Origin: Actinomycetes bacterium
GTDB taxonomy: Bacteria; Planctomycetota; Phycisphaerae; JAACET01
Reading direction: 5' to 3'
Length of the DNA stretch: 64,000 nt
Assembly: GCA_030614915.1 (NCBI GenBank)
Contig: JAUXAG010000002.1
Coordinates: 62,001-126,000, forward strand
In this document: one piece after another, positions 20,884 through 30,893 of the stretch
Numbering within the stretch: position 1 is the stretch's first letter
Layout: every line of letters begins with the position of its first letter
The notes under the pieces: generated by a model
What the model was told of the DNA's origin: nothing
The model's input: only the letters and a program-made list of their open reading frames with translations
The model's database searches: none
Program-made: the position numbers and the translations under genes

Positions 20884-21657
20884 TCAGGCTTCGCTTACCT
20901 CGATTTGTAAACCATCGTAGGCCAGACAAATTCCTTCCGGCAGCTCTGCGCTGACCGTCGCGTGCCTTACACCGTGGCCCATGTGAACAAAGAACGTCTG
21001 CCGGGCCCTGAGTTTTTGAGCTACTTCCACTGCTTGGCCGATACTCAAATGAGCCGGATGGGGTTTCGATCGCAAAGCCCCCAAAACCAACACCTCCAGT
21101 CCTGCCAGTTTATCCAGGCTGTCCGCTTCTATCTCCGAGCAGTCAGTGCAATAGGCAAAGTTCCCCAGCCTAAAACCCAGTATCGGTTCGCCGGCGTGAA
21201 TCAGAGGTATCGGCTCAACTTTCTGTCCAAACAAATCGAAGGCCTTATCTACCTCGTGCAGTTCGATCAACGGGCAAAAAGAGTTTTGCAAATGAGCGTT
21301 TTCTACCAGGGCGTAGTCAAAAACCCGCCGAATATCAGCCGCACACTGCCTGGAGGCGTAACAGGCGATCGCACCGTTTTGAAGCAGACAGAATCGCCGG
21401 ACATCATCCAGCCCGAAGATGTGATCGGCGTGTGAGTGAGTGAACAGGATCGCGTCCAGCTTCCTGAGGTTATTGTTCAAAGCCTGCAGCCGTAGATCCG
21501 GCGTGGTGTCGATCAAAACATTTCGACCTGCGTAGCTCAGCAGAACGCTCGAGCGGAACCGTTTGTCCCGCGGATCACTCGATTTGCACGTCGGGCAGTC
21601 ACAGCCGATTGCCGGCACCCCCGTGCTCGTCCCCGTGCCCAGGAAGGTGATCTTCAC
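20884..21657 (-). CDS. metallo-beta-lactamase-fold hydrolase, PhnP-like
   Basis: A 257-residue MBL-fold protein. The N-terminus MKITFLGTGTSTGVPAIGCD is followed by a CxxC-type pair (CDCPTC) and the metal motif FTHSHADHIFGLDD. Further on are HAGEP, YCTDCSEI and FVHMGHGVRH, which supply the remaining metal ligands. This layout matches the PhnP / cyclic phosphodiesterase branch of the superfamily; related proteins hydrolyse cyclic phosphate esters. No phn genes are nearby, so the substrate is open. It starts with GTG, and its GTGA overlaps the topA stop by four bases, implying translational coupling. Confidence 0.88.
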   Translation of the reverse strand: MKITFLGTGTSTGVPAIGCDCPTCKSSDPRDKRFRSSVLLSYAGRNVLIDTTPDLRLQALNNNLRKLDAILFTHSHADHIFGLDDVRRFCLLQNGAIACYASRQCAADIRRVFDYALVENAHLQNSFCPLIELHEVDKAFDLFGQKVEPIPLIHAGEPILGFRLGNFAYCTDCSEIEADSLDKLAGLEVLVLGALRSKPHPAHLSIGQAVEVAQKLRARQTFFVHMGHGVRHATVSAELPEGICLAYDGLQIEVSEA

Positions 21658-24203
21658 GAACTTGATTCCTTTTCGCCCTCGCTCTCATCATCGCTCTTGG
21701 GCAAGGGTTTGGTGTTCCGGCACCGCGGAAATCCCGAGCAGGCGATGAACTTTCCCCGCCGACCACTGCGGATAACCATGGGTTTGCCGCACTTCTCGCA
21801 GTTGATCCCCGCCGGGACCGCCGGCTTCTTGGGCTTGGGCGCCAAACGAATGCCCTCCGGCAGCGGCCTGGTATTCTCGCACTCCGGATAACCGCTGCAG
21901 CCCAAAAACGCTCGCCTCCCCTTTCGCCTCACCTCCATCGCCTTGCCGCAAAGTTCACAAATCTCCTTGATATCCTCTTCCTTGACCGTCTTGAGTGGTT
22001 CGCCCTTCTCACTGCAGGGCATGTTCGTTTTACATTCCGGATACCCGCTGCAACCCAAAAACAACCCAAATCGGCTTTGACGAAGGACCATGTCCTTTCC
22101 GCAATTGGGGCATTTCACCGAGCCGTTCATGGTGATAGGCTTACCGTCCTTGTCCACCGGCAAAGTGTTCTTACACTCCGGATAAGCCGAGCAGGCCAGG
22201 TATCGCCCCGACTTGCTCCAGCGGTACACCATGCTCTGGCCGCACTGCTGACACTTGTATTTGCTCGGCTTGGACTGGGTCCGAACGTGTACCATCTTCT
22301 CCATCGCCGAATCCAGACTTTCCCGGAACGGATCGTAAAACTCCCGCAGTACGCTCACCCAATTCAAGTGGGCATCTTCGATATGGTCCAGTTGCTCTTC
22401 CATGTGCGAGGTAAAGGAAACATCCATTATCTTCGGGAATTGCTCGACCAGCTTTTCGGTCACCATCATGCCCAGCTCTGTGGCTGTGAACCGCCGCTCG
22501 CTCAGTTCCACATAATTGCGCTTGGTTATAGTATCAATGATAGCTGCATAAGTACTAGGTCGGCCGATCCCCTTGGCCTCCAACGCCTTTACCAGCGATG
22601 CCTCCGTATACCGCGGCGGAGGTTGAGTGAAATGCTGGCTCGCCCGAACCATAATCTTGCTCAGCTTCTGATCCTCCGCCAGCGACGGCAGAAGCTGCTC
22701 ATCCACTCCAATCCGCACCCCGCTGACCTTCAAGTGCCCCTCAAAGACCAATGCCCGACCGCTGGCACGCAGCATAAACGACGAATTATCGCTAACGTCC
22801 GCCCTGATATCCACCGTGGTTACCTGCCAAAGCCCTGCCCTCATCTGACAGGCCACAAAACGCCTCCAAATCAGTTCATACAGCCGAAACTGATCCGATG
22901 TCAAAAACCCCTTGATGCTCTCCGGACTCAGGGCCGTATGCGTCGGCCGAATCGCTTCGTGGGCCTGCTGGGCCCCGCTCGCCGAGGTATATCGATTGGC
23001 CGAGTCCGGCAGATACTCCCCGCCAAAGTGCTGGCCGATAAAATCCCTTACCTCTCTCACCGCTTCCTCGGCCAGGTGCGTCGAGTCTGTACGCATATAA
23101 GTAATCAGACCCACCGGACCTTGCCCCGGAATATCAACCCCCTCATAGAGCTGCTGGGCCGTCCGCATCGTCCGCGACGACCTGAAGTGCAAACGAACAG
23201 ACGCCTGCTGTTGCAGACTTGCCGTCGTAAAGGGAGCCGCCGGACGGTCCTGCCGCTTGGAGCTCTTCAGCCGCTCTAGCACGTACGCCGCTTGCTCAAG
23301 TTTCTCCACCGCCGCCTGGGCTTGGCTCTTATTTCGCGGCCGGAAGGCCTTGCCCTCGGCCTCCAAAACGTCAGCCTGGAATATCTTGTGCTGCCCGTAC
23401 ACCTCCGCCTTCACCCTTCTGTCGGGTTGTTTACCTTCCGGGATATTTTCCCACAGCTTGCTAAAAGCCTCTCGGGCACTGTCCGCGGAATCACTGACCG
23501 TCAATGGTACCGAAATCCGCCAGTACTCCTCGGCCTCGAATGCCTGGATCTGCCGTTCCCGATCCACCAGAAGCCGTACCGCCACCGACTGCACACGTCC
23601 TGCCGAAAGGCCCGGCATAATCTTTTTCCACAGCAACGGGGAAAGCTCGTAGCCCACTATCCGGTCCAGTATTCTCCTGGCCTGTTGGGCCGACACCTTA
23701 TCCTGGTCGATTTGTCCGGCCGCCTTGAATGCCTCCGTTATCGCCCGCTTGGTTATCTGGTTAAACACCACCCGCGAAATCTTCGCCGCTGGCAGCTTCA
23801 AAGCCTCAGCCAAGTGCCAGGCAATCGCCTCACCCTCCCGGTCCAAGTCTGTGGCCAGGAAAACCTGCTGGGCCCCTGCCGCCATCTTGCTCAGCTTGCG
23901 GATCAGGTCCCGCCGCCTGGGTAGTATCTGGTACGTCGGAGCGAAATCCTTCTCTATGTCCACCCCGTATTCCTTGGCCGGCAGATCACGCACGTGCCCC
24001 ATGCAGGCAGTAACCTTATAGTAGTTACTGCCCAGGTATCTGCCGATAGTCTTGGCCTTAGCTGGGCTTTCCACGATAACCAGTCCATAGGCCTTGCCCG
24101 CTTTGGCCGACGGTCTTTTCTTGGCTTTGCTAGTTTTGCCCTGCAGCTTGGTTTTGTCCACAACTACTCTTTTCGACGAGCTTTTTGACGGCGATTTTAC
24201 CAT
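21654..24203 (-). CDS. topA: DNA topoisomerase I
   Basis: An 849-residue type IA topoisomerase. A lysine/serine-rich extension covers about the first 38 residues. The TOPRIM domain has LVIVESPAKAKTIGRYLG and ATDLDREGEAIAWHLAEAL. The active tyrosine is Y369 in LITYMRTDSTH. Near GIGRPSTYAAIIDTI lies another conserved core motif. The C-terminal 220 residues hold four zinc-ribbon repeats, each CxxCG...CSxYPxCxN-like (CQQCGQSM, CPNCGKDM, CELCGKAM, CEKCGKPM). The enzyme relaxes negatively supercoiled DNA. It is the upstream member of a two-gene unit with the MBL hydrolase. Confidence 0.97.
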   Translation of the reverse strand: MVKSPSKSSSKRVVVDKTKLQGKTSKAKKRPSAKAGKAYGLVIVESPAKAKTIGRYLGSNYYKVTACMGHVRDLPAKEYGVDIEKDFAPTYQILPRRRDLIRKLSKMAAGAQQVFLATDLDREGEAIAWHLAEALKLPAAKISRVVFNQITKRAITEAFKAAGQIDQDKVSAQQARRILDRIVGYELSPLLWKKIMPGLSAGRVQSVAVRLLVDRERQIQAFEAEEYWRISVPLTVSDSADSAREAFSKLWENIPEGKQPDRRVKAEVYGQHKIFQADVLEAEGKAFRPRNKSQAQAAVEKLEQAAYVLERLKSSKRQDRPAAPFTTASLQQQASVRLHFRSSRTMRTAQQLYEGVDIPGQGPVGLITYMRTDSTHLAEEAVREVRDFIGQHFGGEYLPDSANRYTSASGAQQAHEAIRPTHTALSPESIKGFLTSDQFRLYELIWRRFVACQMRAGLWQVTTVDIRADVSDNSSFMLRASGRALVFEGHLKVSGVRIGVDEQLLPSLAEDQKLSKIMVRASQHFTQPPPRYTEASLVKALEAKGIGRPSTYAAIIDTITKRNYVELSERRFTATELGMMVTEKLVEQFPKIMDVSFTSHMEEQLDHIEDAHLNWVSVLREFYDPFRESLDSAMEKMVHVRTQSKPSKYKCQQCGQSMVYRWSKSGRYLACSAYPECKNTLPVDKDGKPITMNGSVKCPNCGKDMVLRQSRFGLFLGCSGYPECKTNMPCSEKGEPLKTVKEEDIKEICELCGKAMEVRRKGRRAFLGCSGYPECENTRPLPEGIRLAPKPKKPAVPAGINCEKCGKPMVIRSGRRGKFIACSGFPRCRNTKPLPKSDDESEGEKESSS

Positions 24204-24493
24204 TGACCTTTGGAACCAACAACACTTTTAAGTCTTATATCACAAGCAGTTACAGCGTTATCTCCGCCCCGGCTAACCTGCCGGGCCTAAGCATATATCG
24301 GCCCGTAGCGGGCCCGTCCACAAAGAAAATCATTATTGCCGTCCCCGGACGACTGGCCAAAAAACTAGCCAACTCCAGCCCTTCTGTCAATAATCAAACG
24401 CCTGTCCAGTCGCTTGCTTTGCTCTTGCAATGCCCGGGCGAGCCGATATATTGACCTTCTTACAATACCTTTGCTGATTTGGAGTTATGCCCC

Positions 24494-27157
24494 ATGGCTA
24501 TGAAATGGTTTCGAAAACACAACAGGAAAATCCTCGTAGTAGGCGGCTCCCTGTTAATGGTGGCTTTCCTCTTGCAAGGTCCCCTGCAAAGGGGCTGCCG
24601 AGGCCGCTCCCGTGCCAAGGATTACCCCATCGCCGAGGCCTTCGGGAAAACAATTACCTTGAACGAAGTCCGCTCTGCTGCACTGGAACTCGCCATTCTC
24701 CAAGGCATCCGTCTGCCGCGGCCTGTCGCCGACCCTATAGATTATGTGCTTCTGCTGAAAGAGGCCCGGCAAATGCGACTGCCCGCAGGCCCGGAGGTGG
24801 TCACTGAAGGTATAGCCACGACCGTCGCTAAAATGAACGCTGTCTCCACTTTGGCTCAACTGGCCGCAAAGCTCACCGGCCAGCAGCGGTTGAACTTCAC
24901 CATAGATGAAAAACTCCTGCGCCGGGTCCTGGCTAACTTCATATCTGTAACCCGGGCTCAAGAGCTCATCCTCGGTAAACCCGAGATAATACCCGGCCAA
25001 GACGGCCGGGCAATCCGCGATTTCCACTCAGCTCTGGGACTGGCGCAGCCTTCGGAGAAACAACTGGAGCTGGCCTTTCGTGACCTTCAGGAGCAATTGG
25101 GCGTTGAATATGTCTGCTTTCCTGCCTGGCGTTACGCCTCTAAAGTCTTGGCCCCGACTGACTCTGAGATCCTCGCCCAATTCGAGGCTTACAAGGATGA
25201 ATATCCCGGCACCGCAGGCAACGAGTTCGGCTTCGGTTACAAACGACCCCTGGTGCTCAAGCTCGAGTATCTCAAGGTTGACCTGGAAAAGGTCAAGGCC
25301 CAACTGCAAAGACCTTCCCCCGAGAGCGTCCGGCAATACTACGACAAACACAAGCAGCTTTATGTGCTGCCTTTTGAAGATGACGCCGGCGCCCAGCCGG
25401 ACACTCCAGCCGCCCCCCGCCAATACAAACCTTTCGAGCAGGTCTATGAGGACCTTGAAAGCCGCTGGCTACAGGAACAGGCCCAGGCCAAGGCCGTCGA
25501 AATCATCGGTGAAGCCCGCAGGTTGGGCAAAGCCCGTTGGGAACAGCTCAGAAGAGAACAAAAGGACGCTCCTATTGACCTGGCAAGGCTTTATCCTTAT
25601 GCTGGCGAACAGCAAGATACTCTTGTCAAACGATTGCACGAAAAGTTCAACGTCAAACCCCAATATGGACGCACTGACTGGATAGATGCCGACCAGGCCG
25701 AGGCTCTACCCGGTATCGGGGCCAGCTATTCACGCACTAGGCCAATGTTTCAGTTTTGGGGCCTTGCCTCGGCAGTCCGGCAGACCGGCTCAGGTTCCCA
25801 GGACCCAGCCTCCATGTCCTTCGAGCTCGGCCAAGACTGCCGCGTCAATCTGCAGGATGCCCAGAACAACCTATACTTATTCCGGGTCATCGGCTTGCGC
25901 CGCGACCAAGTCTTCGACACCAGCCAGATCCTCGATGACCAGCAGCTGGGCCGTAAGGTCGCCGCCGATCTGTTTGCCCGACGGGCCTACGAGTACGCCC
26001 TCGATCAGGCCCGCAAGCTGCTCCCCTTGGCTCAGCAGCAAGGCCTGGAAAAAGCCCTCGCCCAGTTTGCCGATAAGGACCTGAACATTCGTCAGGCCGG
26101 TATGATCACCCGCGCTAACGCCAACATTGCTTTCCCGGAGCAGCAAGTCCTCCTGGTTGATGAGCGGGGCAGAACGCTCGGGCAAGTCGACTTAGTATGG
26201 CAGGACTTCGCAATTCCTGGATCGGGACAGTCCGTGGGCATGCTGACAGTAAAGGTAACTAACCAGGCCACGAAAGGCAGAATAACAGCCGTCGGCCTGA
26301 ATCTACCTCGCCTCTTGAGGCTCACCTGTCCAGAAATCCTCACTCTCCAAGCTCCGGCTAAGAATGCCGGAGACTTCGCCCCCGCTGGACCCCAGGGATA
26401 CACCCTCAGATATTTCGGACGCGGAATTGACGCCGGCCAAGCCGGAAAGTTCGACTTGCTCATTAGCGCCCAAGAGCAGGAATTGGCCAATACGCCAAAT
26501 CTGTCAAAAGGCGGCATTGAACCTGGACAAAGCGAAATCTTCTCCCTCCAATTACCTCACGCAGGTTCGCCACTGACTGCCGTTGCCTTTGCTCGCAGTC
26601 TCACCCAAACACCCGCCGGAGCGGCTGGAATAGGTTCTTTCCTTGTTGCCCGTCTGGAAACTGCTGGAACAAGTGAAACCCTCAGGGGAATCTTTCCCGC
26701 CAACAGGCAGAATCAGTTCCTTCGCGACTGTTTCGTCGTCCTGGACAGTTCCACCCTACTGCGCAGAGCTGCTCCGCCGTCGCAGTTCAAGTTGGAAAAG
26801 AAAGACGGCCAAGACCAACCTGGCACCGATGAACTGGCTGTCCCCAGGACTCCCGACTTACTTACTGAACGTCTCTCTGGTCAAGCGCCCTGCGCACTTA
26901 TCGAACTTCCTCGCCGGAGACTCTGCTATGTCATATCCGCCGGCAAGCACTTGCCCTTGTCCCGGGCCCAGTTTCACCGCCGCCGTCAGCCCTTGCTCAG
27001 CGCACTGGCCCGCGATCACCATGCACTCCTGGTAAGGTATTGGTGGAATAGCAGCAGCATTCGCAGCCGAACCGGCTACCGCGATCTTCAAGCCCAAGAA
27101 GAGGCTCCTCCAACGGACCAAGCGCCCACTCAGACCCCCGATGAAGGCTCGCCCTGA
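24494..27157 (+). CDS. large membrane-anchored SurA/PpiD-like protein
   Basis: An 887-residue protein with one N-terminal transmembrane anchor (MKWFRKHNRKILVVGGSLLMVAFLL split around residues 3-28) and a large, presumably periplasmic part. The region after the anchor (IAEAFGKTITLNEVRSAAL) and the helical stretch to about residue 260 resemble the N-terminal chaperone region of PpiD/SurA, but no clear parvulin PpiC domain is visible. Long polar coiled segments rich in Gln and Ala follow, and the C-terminus is acidic and proline-rich. The GGAG nine bases before ATG 24494 favours this start over a TTG at 24479. It lies 63 bases before tatC. A role as a periplasmic folding factor is inferred. Confidence 0.6.
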   Translation: MAMKWFRKHNRKILVVGGSLLMVAFLLQGPLQRGCRGRSRAKDYPIAEAFGKTITLNEVRSAALELAILQGIRLPRPVADPIDYVLLLKEARQMRLPAGPEVVTEGIATTVAKMNAVSTLAQLAAKLTGQQRLNFTIDEKLLRRVLANFISVTRAQELILGKPEIIPGQDGRAIRDFHSALGLAQPSEKQLELAFRDLQEQLGVEYVCFPAWRYASKVLAPTDSEILAQFEAYKDEYPGTAGNEFGFGYKRPLVLKLEYLKVDLEKVKAQLQRPSPESVRQYYDKHKQLYVLPFEDDAGAQPDTPAAPRQYKPFEQVYEDLESRWLQEQAQAKAVEIIGEARRLGKARWEQLRREQKDAPIDLARLYPYAGEQQDTLVKRLHEKFNVKPQYGRTDWIDADQAEALPGIGASYSRTRPMFQFWGLASAVRQTGSGSQDPASMSFELGQDCRVNLQDAQNNLYLFRVIGLRRDQVFDTSQILDDQQLGRKVAADLFARRAYEYALDQARKLLPLAQQQGLEKALAQFADKDLNIRQAGMITRANANIAFPEQQVLLVDERGRTLGQVDLVWQDFAIPGSGQSVGMLTVKVTNQATKGRITAVGLNLPRLLRLTCPEILTLQAPAKNAGDFAPAGPQGYTLRYFGRGIDAGQAGKFDLLISAQEQELANTPNLSKGGIEPGQSEIFSLQLPHAGSPLTAVAFARSLTQTPAGAAGIGSFLVARLETAGTSETLRGIFPANRQNQFLRDCFVVLDSSTLLRRAAPPSQFKLEKKDGQDQPGTDELAVPRTPDLLTERLSGQAPCALIELPRRRLCYVISAGKHLPLSRAQFHRRRQPLLSALARDHHALLVRYWWNSSSIRSRTGYRDLQAQEEAPPTDQAPTQTPDEGSP

Positions 27158-27220
27158 TAGCATTTCAGCGGCCATCTCTTTGGCTGGTTCTCCGGCGGCA
27201 ACGCAGCATTCGGACGCAAA

Positions 27221-28009
27221 ATGACCGCAAAGCCCACCAGCAACACGGAGCGATTCGAGCGTGACCTCAGCCGCATGAGCTTGGCCGATCACATCGAAGA
27301 GCTTCGCAGTCGGCTAATCAAGGCCCTTCTCAGCCTGGTCGTGGCCGCCGCTGTCTGCTTGTACTTCACAGAGCCCATTCTCGACTTTGTCCGCAGGCCT
27401 TTGGCCCAGTCCCTCGCTGTATACGGTTATAGTACCGACCTGAATGTTCTAAGCCCCATCGAATACTTCAGCATCTATGTCCGGGTAGGCTTGATCTGCG
27501 GGCTGATATTGGCCAGTCCATGGATCTTTTATCAGATATGGTCCTTTGTGGCTGCCGGCCTGTACAAACGAGAAAAAAAATGGGTTCTCATCTTCGCCCC
27601 CGCTTCCCTGGGTCTGTTCATCGCCGGGCTGCTCTGCCTCTACTTCGCCGTGCTGCCCTTGACTTTGCGATTCTTCATCAGGTTCGGCCAGGGGATGGCC
27701 AGCCCTTTGTACACCTGGGATCGTTATGTATCTATGGTCTTCAACCTGGCTTTGGGTTTTGGTCTGGGATTTCAGACTCCGCTTATAGTCATCTTTTTGG
27801 CTGTTACCGGGCTGGCCAGCCTTAGCCAACTTCGGCGCGTTCGCAGATACGTTATCCTCGCCATGCTGATGGCGGCGGCTATCCTTACTCCGCCGGATTG
27901 GCAAAGCCAGATACTCCTGGCCCTGCCCATGCTGGGCCTGTTCGAGCTGGGCCTGCTGGCATCCTGGCTCATACTCCGCAAACGTTCGACTGCCAGAGAG
28001 CATGATTAA
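27221..28009 (+). CDS. tatC: Sec-independent protein translocase TatC
   Basis: A 262-residue polytopic protein with the TatC N-terminal signature MSLADHIEELRSRLIKALLS, including the conserved glutamate, and six predicted transmembrane segments. FxPG-type loop residues are replaced by KREKKWVLIFAPASLGLF. The segment NLALGFGLGFQTPLIVIFL follows the family's GxxFExP motif with Q in place of E. TatC is the receptor for twin-arginine signal peptides in the inner membrane. TatA/TatB are not adjacent. The stop TAA is directly followed by the speB ATG, so the two are translationally coupled. Confidence 0.93.
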   Translation: MTAKPTSNTERFERDLSRMSLADHIEELRSRLIKALLSLVVAAAVCLYFTEPILDFVRRPLAQSLAVYGYSTDLNVLSPIEYFSIYVRVGLICGLILASPWIFYQIWSFVAAGLYKREKKWVLIFAPASLGLFIAGLLCLYFAVLPLTLRFFIRFGQGMASPLYTWDRYVSMVFNLALGFGLGFQTPLIVIFLAVTGLASLSQLRRVRRYVILAMLMAAAILTPPDWQSQILLALPMLGLFELGLLASWLILRKRSTAREHD

Positions 28010-28900
28010 ATGAAAACCCAGCCCCCGAGAATAAACTTTCTGGACCTCGAGCCGCAGTTCAGCGATTATCAGGCCAGCCGTTTTGCTATCCTGCCGGTCC
28101 CTTATGAGGGCAGCGTAACTTATGGAACCGGCACAGCCGGCGGACCAGCGGCCGTCATACAGGCTTCAACACAGGTCGAGTTGTTCGACGAGGAGCTCCA
28201 AGGCGAGTTCTTCGGAGCTGGGGTCTTTACTGCTGGGCCCGTGGACTGTCAATCACTCAGCCCCGAACAGGTCCAAGAGCAGATTTGCACCGCCGCGTCC
28301 AAGCTGCTGGCAGACGGCAAATTCGTGCTCGCCCTCGGCGGCGAACACTCCGTCAGCGTCGCCCTGATCAAGGCTGCCACTGAGCGTTGGCCCGACTTGA
28401 GTGTTTTGCATCTGGACGCCCACGCCGATCTGCGAGACAGTTACCAGCAGAGCAAGTACTCCCACGCCTGCGTCTTGCGTCGGGTGTGGGACCTCTCTCT
28501 GCCCACGGTAAGCGTGGGAATCCGCAGTTACTCGCTCCAAGAGAGCCGCGTGCTCGACAATTCTTCCCATACCCTGATTACCGCTCGGCAAATAGCCCGG
28601 ACTCGCTCTGACCGCTCCGCTCAAGAGCGGTGGACCGACCAGGTCTTGGTCGGCCTGTCTGATAACGTCTACCTCTCCGTCGATATCGACGTCTTCGATC
28701 CCAGCCAGGCCCCCGGCACAGGTACGCCCGAGCCCGGAGGCTTGGATTGGTATGAAGTTACCGCTCTTCTACGCCGCGTAGGGCAAACAAAGCAAATCAT
28801 CTCCGCTGATATAGTTGAGGTAATCCCCCAAATAGCCGGTCATGTAACCGAATTCCTGGCTGCCAGGCTGGCCTATAAAATTATAGCCTATTCCCAGTAA
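28010..28900 (+). CDS. speB: ureohydrolase, agmatinase type
   Basis: A 296-residue arginase/agmatinase-fold enzyme. Manganese ligands are seen in ALGGEHSVSVAL, LHLDAHADLRDSY (DAHAD) and SVDIDVFDPSQAPGTGTPEP (DIDxxDP). Loop sequences after DAHAD fit agmatinase (SHACVLRR) better than arginase. It would convert agmatine to putrescine and urea; a related guanidino substrate cannot be excluded. The gene starts on the base after the tatC stop and so shares that operon, though no functional link is known. Confidence 0.9.
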   Translation: MKTQPPRINFLDLEPQFSDYQASRFAILPVPYEGSVTYGTGTAGGPAAVIQASTQVELFDEELQGEFFGAGVFTAGPVDCQSLSPEQVQEQICTAASKLLADGKFVLALGGEHSVSVALIKAATERWPDLSVLHLDAHADLRDSYQQSKYSHACVLRRVWDLSLPTVSVGIRSYSLQESRVLDNSSHTLITARQIARTRSDRSAQERWTDQVLVGLSDNVYLSVDIDVFDPSQAPGTGTPEPGGLDWYEVTALLRRVGQTKQIISADIVEVIPQIAGHVTEFLAARLAYKIIAYSQ

Positions 28901-28998
28901 CCCCCAAGCCAAGCCATCTAAACTTGCTTTTGAGCGGCGATTCTGTATCCTAGGAGTGTTCGGCCACTGAATCAAAGAGGAACTGTCGGAAGAATCAG

Positions 28999-29682
28999 AT
29001 GTTTGCAATTCCGGACATCAACGAATTAATGATGCGGGCTGTGGCTATAATACCAGCCCTGACCTTCCATGAGTATGCCCACGCCTGGGCAGCCTACCGG
29101 GCCGGCGACGAGACTGCCTATAGAATGGGGCGATTATCGTTGAATCCACTGGTTCATCTAGACCCGCTGGGCACGATTATGCTTTTTTTTGGCCCCATCG
29201 GCTGGGCCAAGCCGGTACCGGTAAACCCGGCCAATTTCCGCCGGCCCCGAAGAGATGATATTATCGTCAGTTTGGCCGGTGTGACTACTAATGCTTTGTT
29301 GGCTATATTATGGACGCTCGTACTCGGTGTGTTCTTATGGCTGGGGAGTACTCAAGGAACTACTGCACCTGCGGCTGGTAATGAAGTCAACAGATTCGTA
29401 TCGGTAATGCAGGAGGTTGCTTTCTGGGGAATGTTCATAAACATAGCCTTGGCTGTGTTTAATTTGATTCCCATTCCTCCCCTGGATGGCTCACACGTGT
29501 TAGGACATATTCTCAAAGGTCAAGCTGCTCTACGTTACGCCCAGCTTACCAGGTTTGGCCCGATCCTTCTGATTGCATTTGTAATTGTTAACATGCAGAC
29601 ACATATTCTCGTAGGCCTTATACTTTTCATCGTCAAGCCCTTAATACGTCTAGCAGATATGTTGGCTGGGGCTGCATTGTGA
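28999..29682 (+). CDS. site-2 protease family (M50) metalloprotease
   Basis: A 227-residue intramembrane protease. The zinc motif HEYAH (H24, E25, H28) lies in the first hydrophobic segment, and NLIPIPPLDGSHVLGH supplies the third ligand (aspartate) in a later one. Four to five hydrophobic segments are visible. The short form with this layout is common and often called a Rv2869-like or YwhC-like membrane protease. The substrates are unknown. GGAAG precedes the ATG. It is followed by trpS 42 bases later, so they may be cotranscribed. Confidence 0.92.
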   Translation: MFAIPDINELMMRAVAIIPALTFHEYAHAWAAYRAGDETAYRMGRLSLNPLVHLDPLGTIMLFFGPIGWAKPVPVNPANFRRPRRDDIIVSLAGVTTNALLAILWTLVLGVFLWLGSTQGTTAPAAGNEVNRFVSVMQEVAFWGMFINIALAVFNLIPIPPLDGSHVLGHILKGQAALRYAQLTRFGPILLIAFVIVNMQTHILVGLILFIVKPLIRLADMLAGAAL

Positions 29683-29724
29683 GTTTTTGTAACTGTTAGG
29701 ATTGTACAAAAGGTGAATAAATAG

Positions 29725-30756
29725 ATGGTCGAACAAGCAAGCAAGAAGAAAGGGCGGATCCTCTCGGGCATGAGGCCCACCGGCCCCTTGCATCTGGGCC
29801 ATTTGGTAGGAGCCCTGGGCAACTGGGCCAAACTGCAAGACGAATACGAATGCTATTACACGATAGTTGATTATCATGCTTTAATGAGTGAATACCGTCA
29901 ACCCGAAATCATCGACCAGGCCACCAGCGACGTCGTCCTCGACTGGCTCGCTTGCGGACTCGACCCCCAGGGCAGCGCCATCTTCCGTCAGTCCGACGTA
30001 CCCGCCCACGCCGAGCTGCACCTGATCCTCTCTTGCATCGTCCCCATTGGTTGGCTCGAACGCGTGCCCACTTACAAAGAGCAGCTCCAGCAGCTCAAGC
30101 ACAAGGAGATCAACACTTACGCCTTCCTCGGCTATCCCTGCCTCCAGGCTGCCGACATCCTCATCTACAAGGCCAATGCCGTCCCCGTCGGCGAAGACCA
30201 GGCCAGCCACCTCGAACTCACTCGCGAAATAGCTCGCCGTTTCAATAGCCTCTTTGGACATGTCTTTCCTGAACCGGATGCCCTCATACTAAAGGAACAG
30301 CAGGGCTCTAGGCTACTGGGCCTGGACCGCCGAAAAATGTCCAAAAGTTACGACAATACCATTGACCTCAAGGAAGACCCTCAGACCATGCGTAAGAAGG
30401 TCCTGAGCATGATCACCGATCCCCAGCGCCGCACCAAAAAGGACCCCGGCCGGCCGGACTTCTGCAACGTGGCCACCTTCTATCGCCTCTTTGCCCCCGA
30501 TCGCTACGAAAAGCTCGAGGTCGCCGCAAACTGCAGTGGCGCTGGTTGGGGCTGTGTCGAGTGTAAGACTCATATGTACGAAGGGCTCGCTGAATACCTC
30601 CAGCCTATCCAGGAAAAGCGCCGAAAGTTGGCTCAGTCACCAGAGAGAGTCGAAGAAATCCTCCAGGATGGTGCGGCCAAGGCCGCCCCCGTTGCCGGCC
30701 AAACCCTCGAGGAGGTCCGCCAGAAGTGCAACCTCAAAGGAAAACGCACACTATAG
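29725..30756 (+). CDS. trpS: tryptophanyl-tRNA synthetase
   Basis: A 343-residue class I aminoacyl-tRNA synthetase. The HIGH-type motif is GPLHLGHLVGAL (residues about 17-28), and KMSKSYDNTIDLKED holds the KMSKS loop near residue 205. The middle has EDQASHLELTREIARRFN, typical of TrpRS tryptophan binding. It charges tRNA-Trp. The gene is normal length. An AT-rich palindromic repeat begins a few bases after its stop. No T-box or trp leader was seen upstream. Confidence 0.97.
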   Translation: MVEQASKKKGRILSGMRPTGPLHLGHLVGALGNWAKLQDEYECYYTIVDYHALMSEYRQPEIIDQATSDVVLDWLACGLDPQGSAIFRQSDVPAHAELHLILSCIVPIGWLERVPTYKEQLQQLKHKEINTYAFLGYPCLQAADILIYKANAVPVGEDQASHLELTREIARRFNSLFGHVFPEPDALILKEQQGSRLLGLDRRKMSKSYDNTIDLKEDPQTMRKKVLSMITDPQRRTKKDPGRPDFCNVATFYRLFAPDRYEKLEVAANCSGAGWGCVECKTHMYEGLAEYLQPIQEKRRKLAQSPERVEEILQDGAAKAAPVAGQTLEEVRQKCNLKGKRTL

Positions 30757-30761
30757 GAAAA

Positions 30762-30890
30762 TAAAATATCAAATATCAAAATGTAAAATTACAAATCAAA
30801 ATGCAAAAATGAAAATGTCCGAACAGGCCGTTCCAAAATATTTGAATTTTGATATGTCATTTTGATATTTACATTTTGATTCTTGATTTT
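30762..30890. repeat. AT-rich imperfect palindromic intergenic repeat
   Basis: About 130 bases composed of repeated blocks of the type ATCAAAATG. The left half (to about 30820) is nearly the reverse complement of the right half (from about 30837), which carries CATTTTGAT-type blocks. A GC-richer tip lies between (GTCCGAACAGGC). It sits between trpS and the scpA start. The AT content and repeat structure contrast sharply with the flanking coding DNA. Its role is unknown. Confidence 0.7.
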
Positions 30891-30893
30891 ACT

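Noticed and set aside
22077-23279. 400-codon plus-strand frame opposite topA
   Set aside because: Antisense shadow produced by the C-rich strand composition; rich in His, Arg and Pro without any motif.
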